Assembly: GCA_029256725.1 (NCBI GenBank)
Contig: JAQSXJ010000054.1
Coordinates: 1 to 34,054 of the forward strand
From: Anaerocolumna sp.
GTDB taxonomy: Bacteria > Bacillota > Clostridia > Lachnospirales > Lachnospiraceae
Reading direction: 5' to 3'
DNA: 34,054 bases
The notes under the pieces were generated by a model that was given only the letters and a program-made list of their open reading frames with translations, made no database searches and was not told where the DNA came from. A program made the translations under genes and the position numbers. Within the stretch, counting starts at the first letter, position 1. Every line of letters starts with the position of its first letter. Shown piece after piece: positions 1 to 7,240 of this stretch.

Positions 1-749
1 TTTGTACAGGGTTCTCCATAAGTATTCTTACTCATATAAGTAATATATCCACCTGGATTTCCATACAGGTCTTTCTCTGTGTCTCTGCCACCGCCCTCAA
101 TCATTTCCGTTAGTACTTTCCTGGTTGTATGATAGAGTTTTTCTAGATCTGCTTCCATAAGAGTATTCATTTTACACTTAGGATGAATACCTGCCTGATA
201 TAGCAGATCCTGTATTACACCGTTTCCTATCCCAGGAATTCTCTGCTCTGTAGCAAGAAATGCTTTCACAGACTTCTTCTCCAAAGCTTCAGTGTAAAGT
301 GCTCTAAAATACTCATAGGTGAATTCGTTGCTTAGAGGTGAAGGTTTCTCACAGGAACCAATGTAATAGGGATTATCATTCTGCCCTTCTTTATATGCCC
401 ACAACCCTCCATACATTTGTATCGTAGCCATAAGTGCTGTACCATCTGTGAACTCAATATAGAGCTGATTCTTATGCGGTGCTTTATTAGAATCCTCAAA
501 ATACTTCAGTACTGCTCCGTCAGCGAACAGAAGTCTGCAATCCTCTACCTGTACTTCAATCATTCCACCTCTGGCAATGGCTGTTCCAACCTTTTTTCCG
601 CCAAGCAAAGTATCGTACTCCTCTGGATCTCCAAAATACCAGGCAAATTTATGAGGAGACCTATTGGCTTCAACATGCTTAATAGTTTTTCCTGGTACTG
701 TTTCATTCAACTGCCTTGCAAGGGTACTGCTTTCTGGTATTTCTAACAT
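1..749 (-). CDS. Fpg/Nei-family DNA glycosylase-like protein, C-terminus beyond window
   Basis: Reading the minus strand from the ATG at 749 gives 249 codons with no stop before the window edge, so the gene is cut at its 3' end. The product starts MLEIPESSTLARQLNE and carries a helix-two-turn-helix segment, RIPGIGNGVIQDLLYQAGIHP-like, with the Gly-Asn pair that contacts DNA in Fpg/Nei enzymes. The C-terminal zinc finger would lie outside the window. Odd points: family members normally begin Met-Pro-Glu, with Pro2 as the Schiff-base nucleophile. Here residue 2 is Leu and the Pro-Glu comes later. The usual Arg-Arg-Gly-Lys lysine aligns with ARGGMIEV, so it is Gly. I recall a Firmicutes subfamily annotated as endonuclease VIII with the same MIELPE-like start, so this is probably a real divergent clade and not a sequencing error. 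Its catalytic activity is uncertain. Confidence 0.8.
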   Translation of the reverse strand, partial: MLEIPESSTLARQLNETVPGKTIKHVEANRSPHKFAWYFGDPEEYDTLLGGKKVGTAIARGGMIEVQVEDCRLLFADGAVLKYFEDSNKAPHKNQLYIEFTDGTALMATIQMYGGLWAYKEGQNDNPYYIGSCEKPSPLSNEFTYEYFRALYTEALEKKSVKAFLATEQRIPGIGNGVIQDLLYQAGIHPKCKMNTLMEADLEKLYHTTRKVLTEMIEGGGRDTEKDLYGNPGGYITYMSKNTYGEPCT

Positions 750-1368
750 CTCTTATCCTACCTTTCAAAGTAAATTTCACTTATTGATTTATAATGAAGT
801 ATTAAACTAAAGTTCTGAAAAATTGGTATCTTCTAACATTTGATACCTAAATATTACCATAGACATGCATAATGGTATAGTCTTATAATTTAATATTTTA
901 GAAACCCTGGCCTCAAAGTGTCTGTTGCTTTATTGTAGGTATGATACCGTTTATAATAATAGGGAAATAGCGTATAAGGTTTGGCTTGTCGTTTTCTAGA
1001 GCTTACATACTAAAACGATATGGTTATCTTCCTAAGGTACGTCTTTTACATGACCTTGGAAGACTTTTAATAGTAATAAAAATATAACTAAAAATAAGCA
1101 GACACCTTACGTTTTCACATAAAGTATCTGCTCTTCAATTCATTAATTCATATTTATTAACCTGCAATATTAATTCCAACTAATAACGTATGTATTTATA
1201 CTGAAAGCGACTCATGTTTTATAATATATATTTAATGCTAGTCACATTGAATACATATCACTTTAAGCGCATATCTCACATATAAAACATATCGAGTTCA
1301 AATCATATTAAATTACAGACCCTTAATTTGTGTTGTTACATGTTTTCCTAACCTTACCGCCAATTTTA
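750..1368. other. Intergenic region with hairpins, no gene seen
   Basis: This AT-rich stretch lies between livF and the Fpg-like gene. I see no ORF with a convincing ribosome binding site. Besides the terminator at 1097-1132 it holds a second hairpin at 1027-1063 (TCTTCC-t-AAGGT against ACCTTGGAAGA, one bulge). It also holds two small GGTATC/GATACC dyads near 823-845 and 938-948, which could be operator sites for the Fpg-like gene but are short. Confidence 0.5.
1097..1132 (-). terminator. Intrinsic terminator after livF
   Basis: On the minus strand AGCAGATACTTTAT pairs with GTAAGGTGTCTGCT over 14 bp when G-U pairs are allowed. On the plus strand the same pairs are mismatches, so the hairpin is specific to minus-strand RNA. 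A T-rich tail (TTATTTTTAG) follows. It lies about 240 nt past the livF stop and is the likely end of the liv operon. Confidence 0.7.
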
Positions 1369-2073
1369 CTAAGCTCCCAGATAGGCTTTCTTCACATTCT
1401 CATCTATTAATAAATCAGATGCCTTACCACTCATGGTAATAGATCCTGTCTCAAGCACATATGCCCTGTCTGAGATTGCCAGAGCCATCTTCGCATTCTG
1501 TTCAACCAGTAGAACGGTTATCCCATTGTTGTGAAGGGTACGGATAATTTTAAAGATTTCCTTTACCAATAGGGGTGATAATCCCATGGATGGCTCATCC
1601 ATCAATACAATTCTCGGATTACTCATTAATGCGCGTCCTGTAGCGAGCATCTGCTGTTCACCTCCGGAGAGGGTACCGGCAGGCTGCTTGCGGCGTTCTT
1701 TCAGCCTTGGAAAGTAATTGTATACCATATCCATGTTCTTCTTAACCATGGAGTTATCCTTAAGAATAAAGGCACCCATCTCAAGGTTCTCCTGCACTGT
1801 CATTCTTGTAAATACATGGCGTCCTTCCGGCACATGTGCCATTCCAAGCGTTATAATGTCACTGGCTCTTGTTCTGCGCAAATCTTTTCCATCATATTCC
1901 ACACTGCCTGATGAGCTCTCGATAAGGCCTGTTATGGCATGAAGAGTGGTAGTTTTTCCGGCACCGTTGGCTCCGATTAATGATACAACCTCACCGTCAT
2001 TTACCGTCAGACTGATATTATGCAAGGCATGGATGGCACCATAAGATACATCAAGGTTTTCAACTTTTAACAT
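1369..2073 (-). CDS. livF: Branched-chain amino acid ABC transporter ATP-binding protein LivF
   Basis: Second ATPase of the Leu/Ile/Val (HAAT) importer on the cytoplasmic face. I start it at MLKVENLDV, 234 residues, close to E. coli LivF (237). An upstream in-frame ATG at 2100 would add a basic MSRGRRRKR leader, but AAGGAG about 10 nt before the ATG at 2073 favours the shorter form. Walker A is GANGAGKT (34-41), the signature is TLSGGEQQ, and Walker B is IVLMDEPSMGLSP, where Ser-Met-Gly replaces the Thr-Ser-Ala loop as usual for LivF. The gene overlaps the end of livG by 14 nt, which suggests translational coupling. It is the last gene of livJ-livH-livM-livG-livF. Confidence 0.94.
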   Translation of the reverse strand: MLKVENLDVSYGAIHALHNISLTVNDGEVVSLIGANGAGKTTTLHAITGLIESSSGSVEYDGKDLRRTRASDIITLGMAHVPEGRHVFTRMTVQENLEMGAFILKDNSMVKKNMDMVYNYFPRLKERRKQPAGTLSGGEQQMLATGRALMSNPRIVLMDEPSMGLSPLLVKEIFKIIRTLHNNGITVLLVEQNAKMALAISDRAYVLETGSITMSGKASDLLIDENVKKAYLGA

Positions 2074-2977
2074 CCTTTTCCGTCTCCTTCCCCTGCTCAT
2101 TTAATAAGTTATTTTCCAGGTCAAGCTCTGCTTTGTCTTCAAATTCATTTTCCGACGCTTTTACTGACTCTTCCTCTGATCCTGATTCCTCTGAAAACTC
2201 ATCATCTTCATCATCTGCACCGAGATACGCCATGATAACCTTGGGATTGGCAGCAATTTCTGCCGGCAGTCCCTCTGCAATGGTAATGCCGTAATCAATA
2301 ACAATGATTCTTTCACAAATCTTCATAACCAAACTCATATCGTGCTCAATTAATAGAATCGCAATACCAAATCTTTCACGTATAACATTGATGCAAGACA
2401 ACAGCTCAGCTGTCTCAGTAGGATTCATTCCCGCTGCCGGTTCATCTAAGAGCAGCAGCTTCATGCCTGTAGCAAGAGCTCTGGCAATTTCAAGCTTTCT
2501 CTGCTGTCCATAAGGGAGATTACTGGAAATATAATCTGCCTTTTCCTCAAGACCAAAGATTTTAAGCAGATCCATTGCTTTTTCTTCTATATCCTTCTCC
2601 TCTTTCCAGAAGGTGGTATAGCGGAACAAAGCACTGCCCAGGCGATATTTGAACTTCATGCCAAAGGCAACCTTAACATTATCAAGAACGGTCATTGTCT
2701 TAAAGAGTCTGATATTCTGGAAGGTACGGGCAATACCTGCCTGAACCACCTGATGTATCTTCTTCCCGTTCATCTTCTTCCCGCATAGGAAGAAGGCCCC
2801 CTCTGTGGGTTTGTATACTCCGGTCAGCAGATTGAATACGGTTGTTTTACCGGCACCATTAGGTCCGATAAGGCCTACCAGTTCGCCTTCGTTGATGCTG
2901 ATATTAAAATCATCTACAGCTTTTAAACCACCAAAGGCGATGCCCAGATGTTTTGCTTCAAGTACAGGAGTGTCCAT
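2060..2977 (-). CDS. livG: Branched-chain amino acid ABC transporter ATP-binding protein LivG
   Basis: First ATPase of the Liv importer, 305 residues. Walker A GPNGAGKT lies at residues 38-45, followed by the signature region LPYGQQRKLEIARAL, Walker B LLLLDEPAAGMNP and the EHDM switch histidine. These are typical of LivG, which is normally about 255 residues. Here the canonical domain ends near residue 253 (VIMAYLGA). About 52 further residues follow, more than 40 percent Asp/Glu, with no predicted fold that I can name. The ATG overlaps the livM stop by one base (TAATG) and has AGGAGG seven nt upstream, so expression should be coupled to livM. Confidence 0.94.
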   Translation of the reverse strand: MDTPVLEAKHLGIAFGGLKAVDDFNISINEGELVGLIGPNGAGKTTVFNLLTGVYKPTEGAFFLCGKKMNGKKIHQVVQAGIARTFQNIRLFKTMTVLDNVKVAFGMKFKYRLGSALFRYTTFWKEEKDIEEKAMDLLKIFGLEEKADYISSNLPYGQQRKLEIARALATGMKLLLLDEPAAGMNPTETAELLSCINVIRERFGIAILLIEHDMSLVMKICERIIVIDYGITIAEGLPAEIAANPKVIMAYLGADDEDDEFSEESGSEEESVKASENEFEDKAELDLENNLLNEQGKETEKDVKS

Positions 2978-4068
2978 TATGATTCCTCCTTTTCTTCAAC
3001 AGTTTTTGCTGTATCGGTTTTTGCTGTAGTATCTGTAATCAATGGATTCTCTTTTGCTCTTCTACCTCTTCCTGTTACCCTGTTAATGAGCTTAAACAGA
3101 GAAAACTCATAGGTGCCAAGTAACCCGGTAGGCTTAAAGATCATAACCAGAATCAACGCTACAGAATATGCCAGCATACGGTATTCCGAAAATTCTCTTA
3201 ACGCCTCGGGTAAAGCTGTAAGAATAATAGCTGCAATAATTGAACCGGTAATAGAACCCATTCCGCCAAATACTACCATGATTACATATTCTGTGGACTT
3301 TAACCAGCCAAAAGCAGCCGCATTCAAAGAACCGATGTAATGGGCAAATATACTTCCCGCTACTCCTGCAAAAAACGCAGATACTGTAAATGCCAATACC
3401 TTATAAAAAGTAGTGTTGATACCCGAGGCACTGGCTGCTATATCATCATCCCTGATAGCAGTTATCGCGCGTCCATACTTCGAACGTATGAAAGCATAAA
3501 GCAGTGCTACGGAAATTACCATAATCCAGAACACCACATAAATATCAGCTATACGGTTTATTCCTATAAGCGCCTGACCCGCCTGCCCCTGGGAGAAACC
3601 TTTACCGCCGGCAAATTTAAGGTTCTGAATAATAACACGGATGATTTCACCAAAACCAAGAGTAATAATTGCAAGATAATCTCCCCGAAGACGCAGCGCA
3701 GGAATACCTACAAGAACACCAAAAATAGCAGCGATAATACCACCGGCTAAGGTAGCAATCAGAAAGCGCAAAGTATTCGGCACACCAATACCTACTAATA
3801 TATTGCTTGCTTCCATGGCTTTGGTCGTTAAAGCTCCCGTGTATGCACCGATTGCCATAAATCCACAGTCACCAAGAGCTATCTGACCTAAGTAACCCAC
3901 TGTTATATTAAGGGAGCAGGCCATGATAATTGAAATGCAGCATACCATCAAAATTCCCTTTATGTAATTGGATAATGTTCCCGTAGAACACAATACCACT
4001 AAGATACCAAAAAGAAGAAAGATGCTTATGAAATTGATAAGAGTTGCTCGAATCCGATTCTTTTTCAT
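2977..4068 (-). CDS. livM: Branched-chain amino acid ABC transporter permease LivM
   Basis: Inner-membrane permease of the Liv importer with many hydrophobic segments. It carries LivM-like signatures: ITVGYLGQIALGDCGFMAIGAY near the N-terminus, GIPALRLRGDYLAIITLGFGEI in the middle, and a cytoplasmic loop with GRAITAIRDDDIAASASGI. The ORF opens at GTG 4077 directly after the livH stop. ATG at 4068 (MKKNRIRA), with AGGTGG just upstream, is the better start and gives 363 residues. The C-terminus has a hydrophilic tail of roughly 35 residues rich in Lys, Thr and Glu. It pairs with LivH to form the translocation pore. Confidence 0.92.
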   Translation of the reverse strand: MKKNRIRATLINFISIFLLFGILVVLCSTGTLSNYIKGILMVCCISIIMACSLNITVGYLGQIALGDCGFMAIGAYTGALTTKAMEASNILVGIGVPNTLRFLIATLAGGIIAAIFGVLVGIPALRLRGDYLAIITLGFGEIIRVIIQNLKFAGGKGFSQGQAGQALIGINRIADIYVVFWIMVISVALLYAFIRSKYGRAITAIRDDDIAASASGINTTFYKVLAFTVSAFFAGVAGSIFAHYIGSLNAAAFGWLKSTEYVIMVVFGGMGSITGSIIAAIILTALPEALREFSEYRMLAYSVALILVMIFKPTGLLGTYEFSLFKLINRVTGRGRRAKENPLITDTTAKTDTAKTVEEKEES

Positions 4069-4077
4069 ACCTTCCAC

Positions 4078-5004
4078 CTACACTTTCTCGCCTAAATTTT
4101 TTCCGAGAATACCGGAAGGTTTAACAAGTAATACTACAATCAGAATACCGAATACAATAGCATCTGAGAAAGCAGAGGTAATAATTCCTCCTGTTATCTG
4201 TCCTATATAGGCTTTTGTAAGGCTCTCTACCAAACCTACCACAATACCGCCAAGCATGGCTCCCGGTATGATACCGATTCCTCCAAGTACCGCGGCTACA
4301 AAGGCCTTCAGACCGAGCATTGCTCCCATTGTAGGTGTTGCCTGCGGATAGGAAGCGCAATACATTAAAGATGCAATTGCCGCAAGGCTTGATCCGATTG
4401 CAAAGGTTATGGTAATGATCCTGTTCCTGTTAACACCCATTAAGATAGCTGCCTGACCGTCTTCTGATACCGCTCTCATGGCTTTACCCATTTTGGTCTT
4501 CTGTACGAACAGCTGTAACAGAATCATGACAGTAATACCAAGAGTAATGGTAAGAATGGTATTTCCATTAAATTTAATGCTATTAAATTTTAAGTCCGGA
4601 ATTGAAAATATTGTTCCGATAGGCTTTGGTGCTGCACCAAAGATTGTTTGCGCAAAGTTCTCTAAGAATAAGCTCATAGCAATGGCTGTAATTAAGGCTG
4701 ACATATTATTTCCTTTTTTACGTACCGGTTTATATGCTACTTTCTCTACGGTAACCCCAACTAAACCGCAGACTGCCACAGCCAGAATCACAGCCATCCA
4801 GGCAGGCATTCCAAGTGCCACCATCAGCGGTATGGAATACAGCATTGTATAGCTGCCAACCATAATAAAATCCCCATGTGCAAAATTAATCAGCCGGATA
4901 ATGCCATATACCATGGTATACCCCAAGGCTACCAATGCATACACGCTGCCTATTTTTAATCCATTTATAACCTGTTGAATAAAAATGACGACTTCCGTTG
5001 ACAT
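4078..5004 (-). CDS. livH: Branched-chain amino acid ABC transporter permease LivH
   Basis: Second permease subunit of the Liv importer, 308 residues, the usual length. LivH hallmarks are the N-terminal GLKIGSVYALVALGYTMVYGI, then LINFAHGDFIMVGSY, the loop KMGKAMRAVSEDGQAAILMGV, and LGGIGIIPGAMLGG. The ATG at 5004 has AAGGAG nine nt upstream. It is separated from livJ by 169 nt holding two hairpins, which may lower livHMGF expression relative to the binding protein. It is followed with almost no gap by livM. Confidence 0.94.
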   Translation of the reverse strand: MSTEVVIFIQQVINGLKIGSVYALVALGYTMVYGIIRLINFAHGDFIMVGSYTMLYSIPLMVALGMPAWMAVILAVAVCGLVGVTVEKVAYKPVRKKGNNMSALITAIAMSLFLENFAQTIFGAAPKPIGTIFSIPDLKFNSIKFNGNTILTITLGITVMILLQLFVQKTKMGKAMRAVSEDGQAAILMGVNRNRIITITFAIGSSLAAIASLMYCASYPQATPTMGAMLGLKAFVAAVLGGIGIIPGAMLGGIVVGLVESLTKAYIGQITGGIITSAFSDAIVFGILIVVLLVKPSGILGKNLGEKV

Positions 5005-5051
5005 AACGGTATTCTCCTTTACAGTAAATCACTTATAATAAAGTTTTTTCT

Positions 5052-5094
5052 TTTCTAAGCGTAAAAAGAAACAACTTATTTTTACGTTTAGAAA
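5052..5094 (-). terminator. AT-rich hairpin in the livJ-livH gap
   Basis: TTTCTAAGCGTAAAAA pairs with TTTTTACGTTTAGAAA over 16 positions with a single non-Watson-Crick pair. On the minus strand the run AGAAAAAACTTT follows, so this is not a classical T-tract terminator. It may act as a processing or stability element, second after the GC-rich hairpin at 5128-5149. Confidence 0.4.
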
Positions 5095-5127
5095 GGCAAA
5101 AGACTTATACTTCTAAAAAGCCCAAAA

Positions 5128-5149
5128 CGGCTTACCATCCGGTAAGCCG
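5128..5149 (-). terminator. Intrinsic terminator/attenuator after livJ
   Basis: A perfect 9-bp stem, CGGCTTACC/GGTAAGCCG, with a 4-nt loop. On the minus strand it is followed by TTTTGGGCTTTTT. It starts 25 nt past the livJ stop. Because livH follows with no obvious new promoter, partial read-through here would make binding protein in excess over the membrane subunits, a common arrangement. Confidence 0.8.
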
Positions 5150-5173
5150 CAGGGTGATTGGTTATTCAGCTGA

Positions 5174-6397
5174 TTAGTTACCAAGTGTACTGTTCCATAT
5201 AGCTGCACCGTCTTTGAATTCAATAATAGCAACTGACTTCTCAGGTGTTCCGCTAACATCAAGCGTGAAGCTTCCTGTTACGCCAGAGAAGCTCATTCCG
5301 CTCATAGCATCACGAATTGCTGTTCTGTCAGCTGATCCAGCCTTTTCGATAGACTGTTTTAACATGTATACGGAGTCATATGCCAAAGCTGCAAGTGCAT
5401 TAAGGCTTTCTGCGCCAAATTTGTCGTTGTAAGCTTTAACAAAGTTCTGTACAGCATCTGCTGTATCATCGGGTGAATAGTGATTTGTAAAGAAGCAGTT
5501 GTTGTAAAGGCTCTTATCATCTACCATGGTTCCAATAGTTCCATCGAAACCGTCAGCACCCATGATAACACCGCTAAACCCTGCTGCTCTTGCCTGAGGT
5601 ACGATGTAAGGTCCAACGGAGCTGTAGTAGTAAGGAGCAAACAGATACTCTGCACCGCTGTTAGCGATGTTGGTCAGCTGAGAGGAATACTCTGTATCAT
5701 CAACAGAGGATGAACTTTCTTCCGCTACCACTTCAAGACCGAATTCTTTAGCCGCTGCAAGGAAGGCTTCACGAAGACCTGCAGAATATGCATCACCAGA
5801 AGCATAAAGTACTGCTACTTTCTTAACGCCTAATTTTTCAGCTGCGAATTTTGCTGCCATTTTTCCCTGATAGGAATCCTTAAAGCAAGCTCTGAACACA
5901 TAATCGTCATCTTCTGTTACCGTATCAGCGGTTGCTGTAGGTGTTAATAAAACAATCTTTGCTTCATTTGCTAAAGGTGCAAGACCGGTAGTTACACCAC
6001 TGGTTACAGAACCGATAACAGCACTGATACCGGAATCGTCAGCCAGCTTATTAAAGGCATTGGCACCTTCTGTGGAATCACCTTTGTCATCCAGTGATAC
6101 CAGTTCTAACTGCTGCCCGAGAACACCTCCGGCTGCGTTGATTTCCTCAGCCGCCAGCTTCATGCCGTTTACTACGGCCTCACCATAAGCAGCTAAATTA
6201 CCAGTGTTGGGAGAAATGGTTCCGATTTTGATCGTTCCTGATGCTTCCGATGAATCAGGAGCTTCCGTTGCTGCAGGCGTATCACTGCCTGTACCAGACC
6301 CGTTACTGCTTGTTGAATCTGATTTGGTGCCGCATCCGGATACGAGTGCAGCTACCATGGTAACAGCCATGATGACTGCTAATAACCTTTTCTTCAT
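5174..6397 (-). CDS. livJ: Branched-chain amino acid ABC transporter substrate-binding lipoprotein LivJ
   Basis: Extracellular ligand-binding protein of the Liv importer, 407 residues. It has a lipoprotein signal peptide (MKKRLLAVIM, then LVSGC with the lipidated Cys at position 22), a Ser/Thr/Gly-rich linker to about residue 55, and then a periplasmic-binding-protein type I fold. The fold starts GTIKIGTISPNTGNLAAYGEAV and includes GIKLAAEEINAAGG-like, AVIGSVTSGVT and VLLTPTATADTVTE segments, as in LivJ/BraC. The start ATG at 6397 has AGGAGG eight nt upstream. It is the first gene of the operon and is preceded by a long structured leader. The ligand is assigned by family and operon, so Leu/Ile/Val is likely but not proven. 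Confidence 0.92.
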   Translation of the reverse strand: MKKRLLAVIMAVTMVAALVSGCGTKSDSTSSNGSGTGSDTPAATEAPDSSEASGTIKIGTISPNTGNLAAYGEAVVNGMKLAAEEINAAGGVLGQQLELVSLDDKGDSTEGANAFNKLADDSGISAVIGSVTSGVTTGLAPLANEAKIVLLTPTATADTVTEDDDYVFRACFKDSYQGKMAAKFAAEKLGVKKVAVLYASGDAYSAGLREAFLAAAKEFGLEVVAEESSSSVDDTEYSSQLTNIANSGAEYLFAPYYYSSVGPYIVPQARAAGFSGVIMGADGFDGTIGTMVDDKSLYNNCFFTNHYSPDDTADAVQNFVKAYNDKFGAESLNALAALAYDSVYMLKQSIEKAGSADRTAIRDAMSGMSFSGVTGSFTLDVSGTPEKSVAIIEFKDGAAIWNSTLGN

Positions 6398-6483
6398 GTA
6401 AATTTCCTCCTATAGAAATTTTTATGATAAAAACTTTGAAAGAATATAATCCGATCAAAATTCTTATTTCCTGGAAAGAACAA

Positions 6484-6636
6484 AGAGTCTGACTTGCCAG
6501 ACTCTAGCGCTGATGCGCTGTCACGATAGTGAAAATTTTCCTTAAGCATATCATGTGCATACCGCCAGGCAGAACTTTTTATGTAATGGAACGCTATTTC
6601 CTGTTACATAAGAAAGAGTTTCTGCTGGGAAACTCT
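6484..6636 (-). promoter_or_regulatory. Cluster of hairpins in the livJ leader
   Basis: Four inverted repeats fall within 150 nt upstream of livJ: AGAGTTTC/GAAACTCT (6615-6636), TTATGTAA/TTACATAA with an inner GGAA/TTCC (6579-6611), AGCGC/GCGCT (6506-6519), and AGAGTCTG/CAGACTCT (6484-6505). The last is followed on the minus strand by TTTGTTCTTT, so it could act as an attenuator. The first and last share AGAGT...ACTCT arms. I do not recognise a known riboswitch, and no T-box GGTACCACG core is present. Confidence 0.5.
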
Positions 6637-6740
6637 TACACAATAACTATTAAGTACTTTCATTTTCTTATTCAAGGTCAAATCAAACAATTATCACGCT
6701 GTAATCTATGTAATTTTATTGCAATATTAACAATACAAAA

Positions 6741-6773
6741 AAAGGCATACACAATAAATTTGTGCACACCTTT
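6741..6773 (-). terminator. Terminator-like hairpin at the 5' end of the livJ transcript
   Basis: On the minus strand AAAGGTGTGCACAA pairs with TTGTGTATGCCTTT over 14 bp (three G-U pairs), with a 5-nt loop and a run of seven T. It begins only about 5 nt past the predicted start of transcription from the promoter at 6785-6813. It could be a 5' stabilising stem, an attenuator or the end of a very short RNA. Confidence 0.6.
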
Positions 6774-6784
6774 GTTATAAAGGG

Positions 6785-6813
6785 ATTATAATATCAACTG
6801 AGAAAAATTTCAA
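6785..6813 (-). promoter_or_regulatory. Promoter upstream of livJ
   Basis: The minus strand reads TTGAAA-N17-TATAAT, an almost perfect vegetative promoter. It lies about 390 nt before the livJ start. The rest of 6398-7240 is very AT-rich and has no ORF with a ribosome binding site. It carries this promoter, the livJ leader and, on the other strand, the phosphoketolase promoter. Confidence 0.7.
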
Positions 6814-7165
6814 TACCTTTTTTCAAAAGTATGAATATATTATAAATAATATAGGATTCATATAATTTTCTTATGAAACTATTTATTTTCATTACACTAT
6901 TTAACATTATTTTTAGCATATATAATAAGAAATTATTATGTTCCCGTATATTTTAATGCAATATGCCAATACCATAAGATGTTACCATTTATTACAGAAA
7001 ACAGCAGATAAATCCACGTCTGAAAACTGGCAGCAATTACTTGTTCAGAAGGAAAATCATGCAAAATACCTGTTAAAAACCTATTAAAATGGGGTTAAAT
7101 GAAGCACTTTCTTACTTTAGTTTAATTAATAGTGAAATATTTTACGTATAATTTAACAAAACACC

Positions 7166-7194
7166 TTGCCTATTTTTAAAATATGTGCTAGTAT
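7166..7194 (+). promoter_or_regulatory. Promoter of the phosphoketolase gene
   Basis: TTGCCT-N17-TAGTAT with an extended -10 (TGC directly before TAGTAT). The predicted start of transcription is near 7201, giving a leader of about 40 nt that ends in AAGGAG six nt before the ATG at 7241. Confidence 0.65.
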
Positions 7195-7240
7195 ATCTCG
7201 TATTCAGGTTTGTTAAAAAAATAACACAAAGGAGAGTAAC

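Noticed and set aside
417..746. 109-codon plus-strand ORF
   Set aside because: It lies antisense to the Fpg-like gene, whose protein signatures are clear, and has no ribosome binding site.
2074..2100. Longer livF start giving an MSRGRRRKR leader
   Set aside because: The shorter start has a proper AAGGAG, matches family length, and overlaps livG by 14 nt as expected for coupling.
6484..6640. T-box in the livJ leader (GGCGGTATGC looked suggestive)
   Set aside because: It lacks the conserved GGTACCACG core and stem I motifs that are plain in the valS leader.
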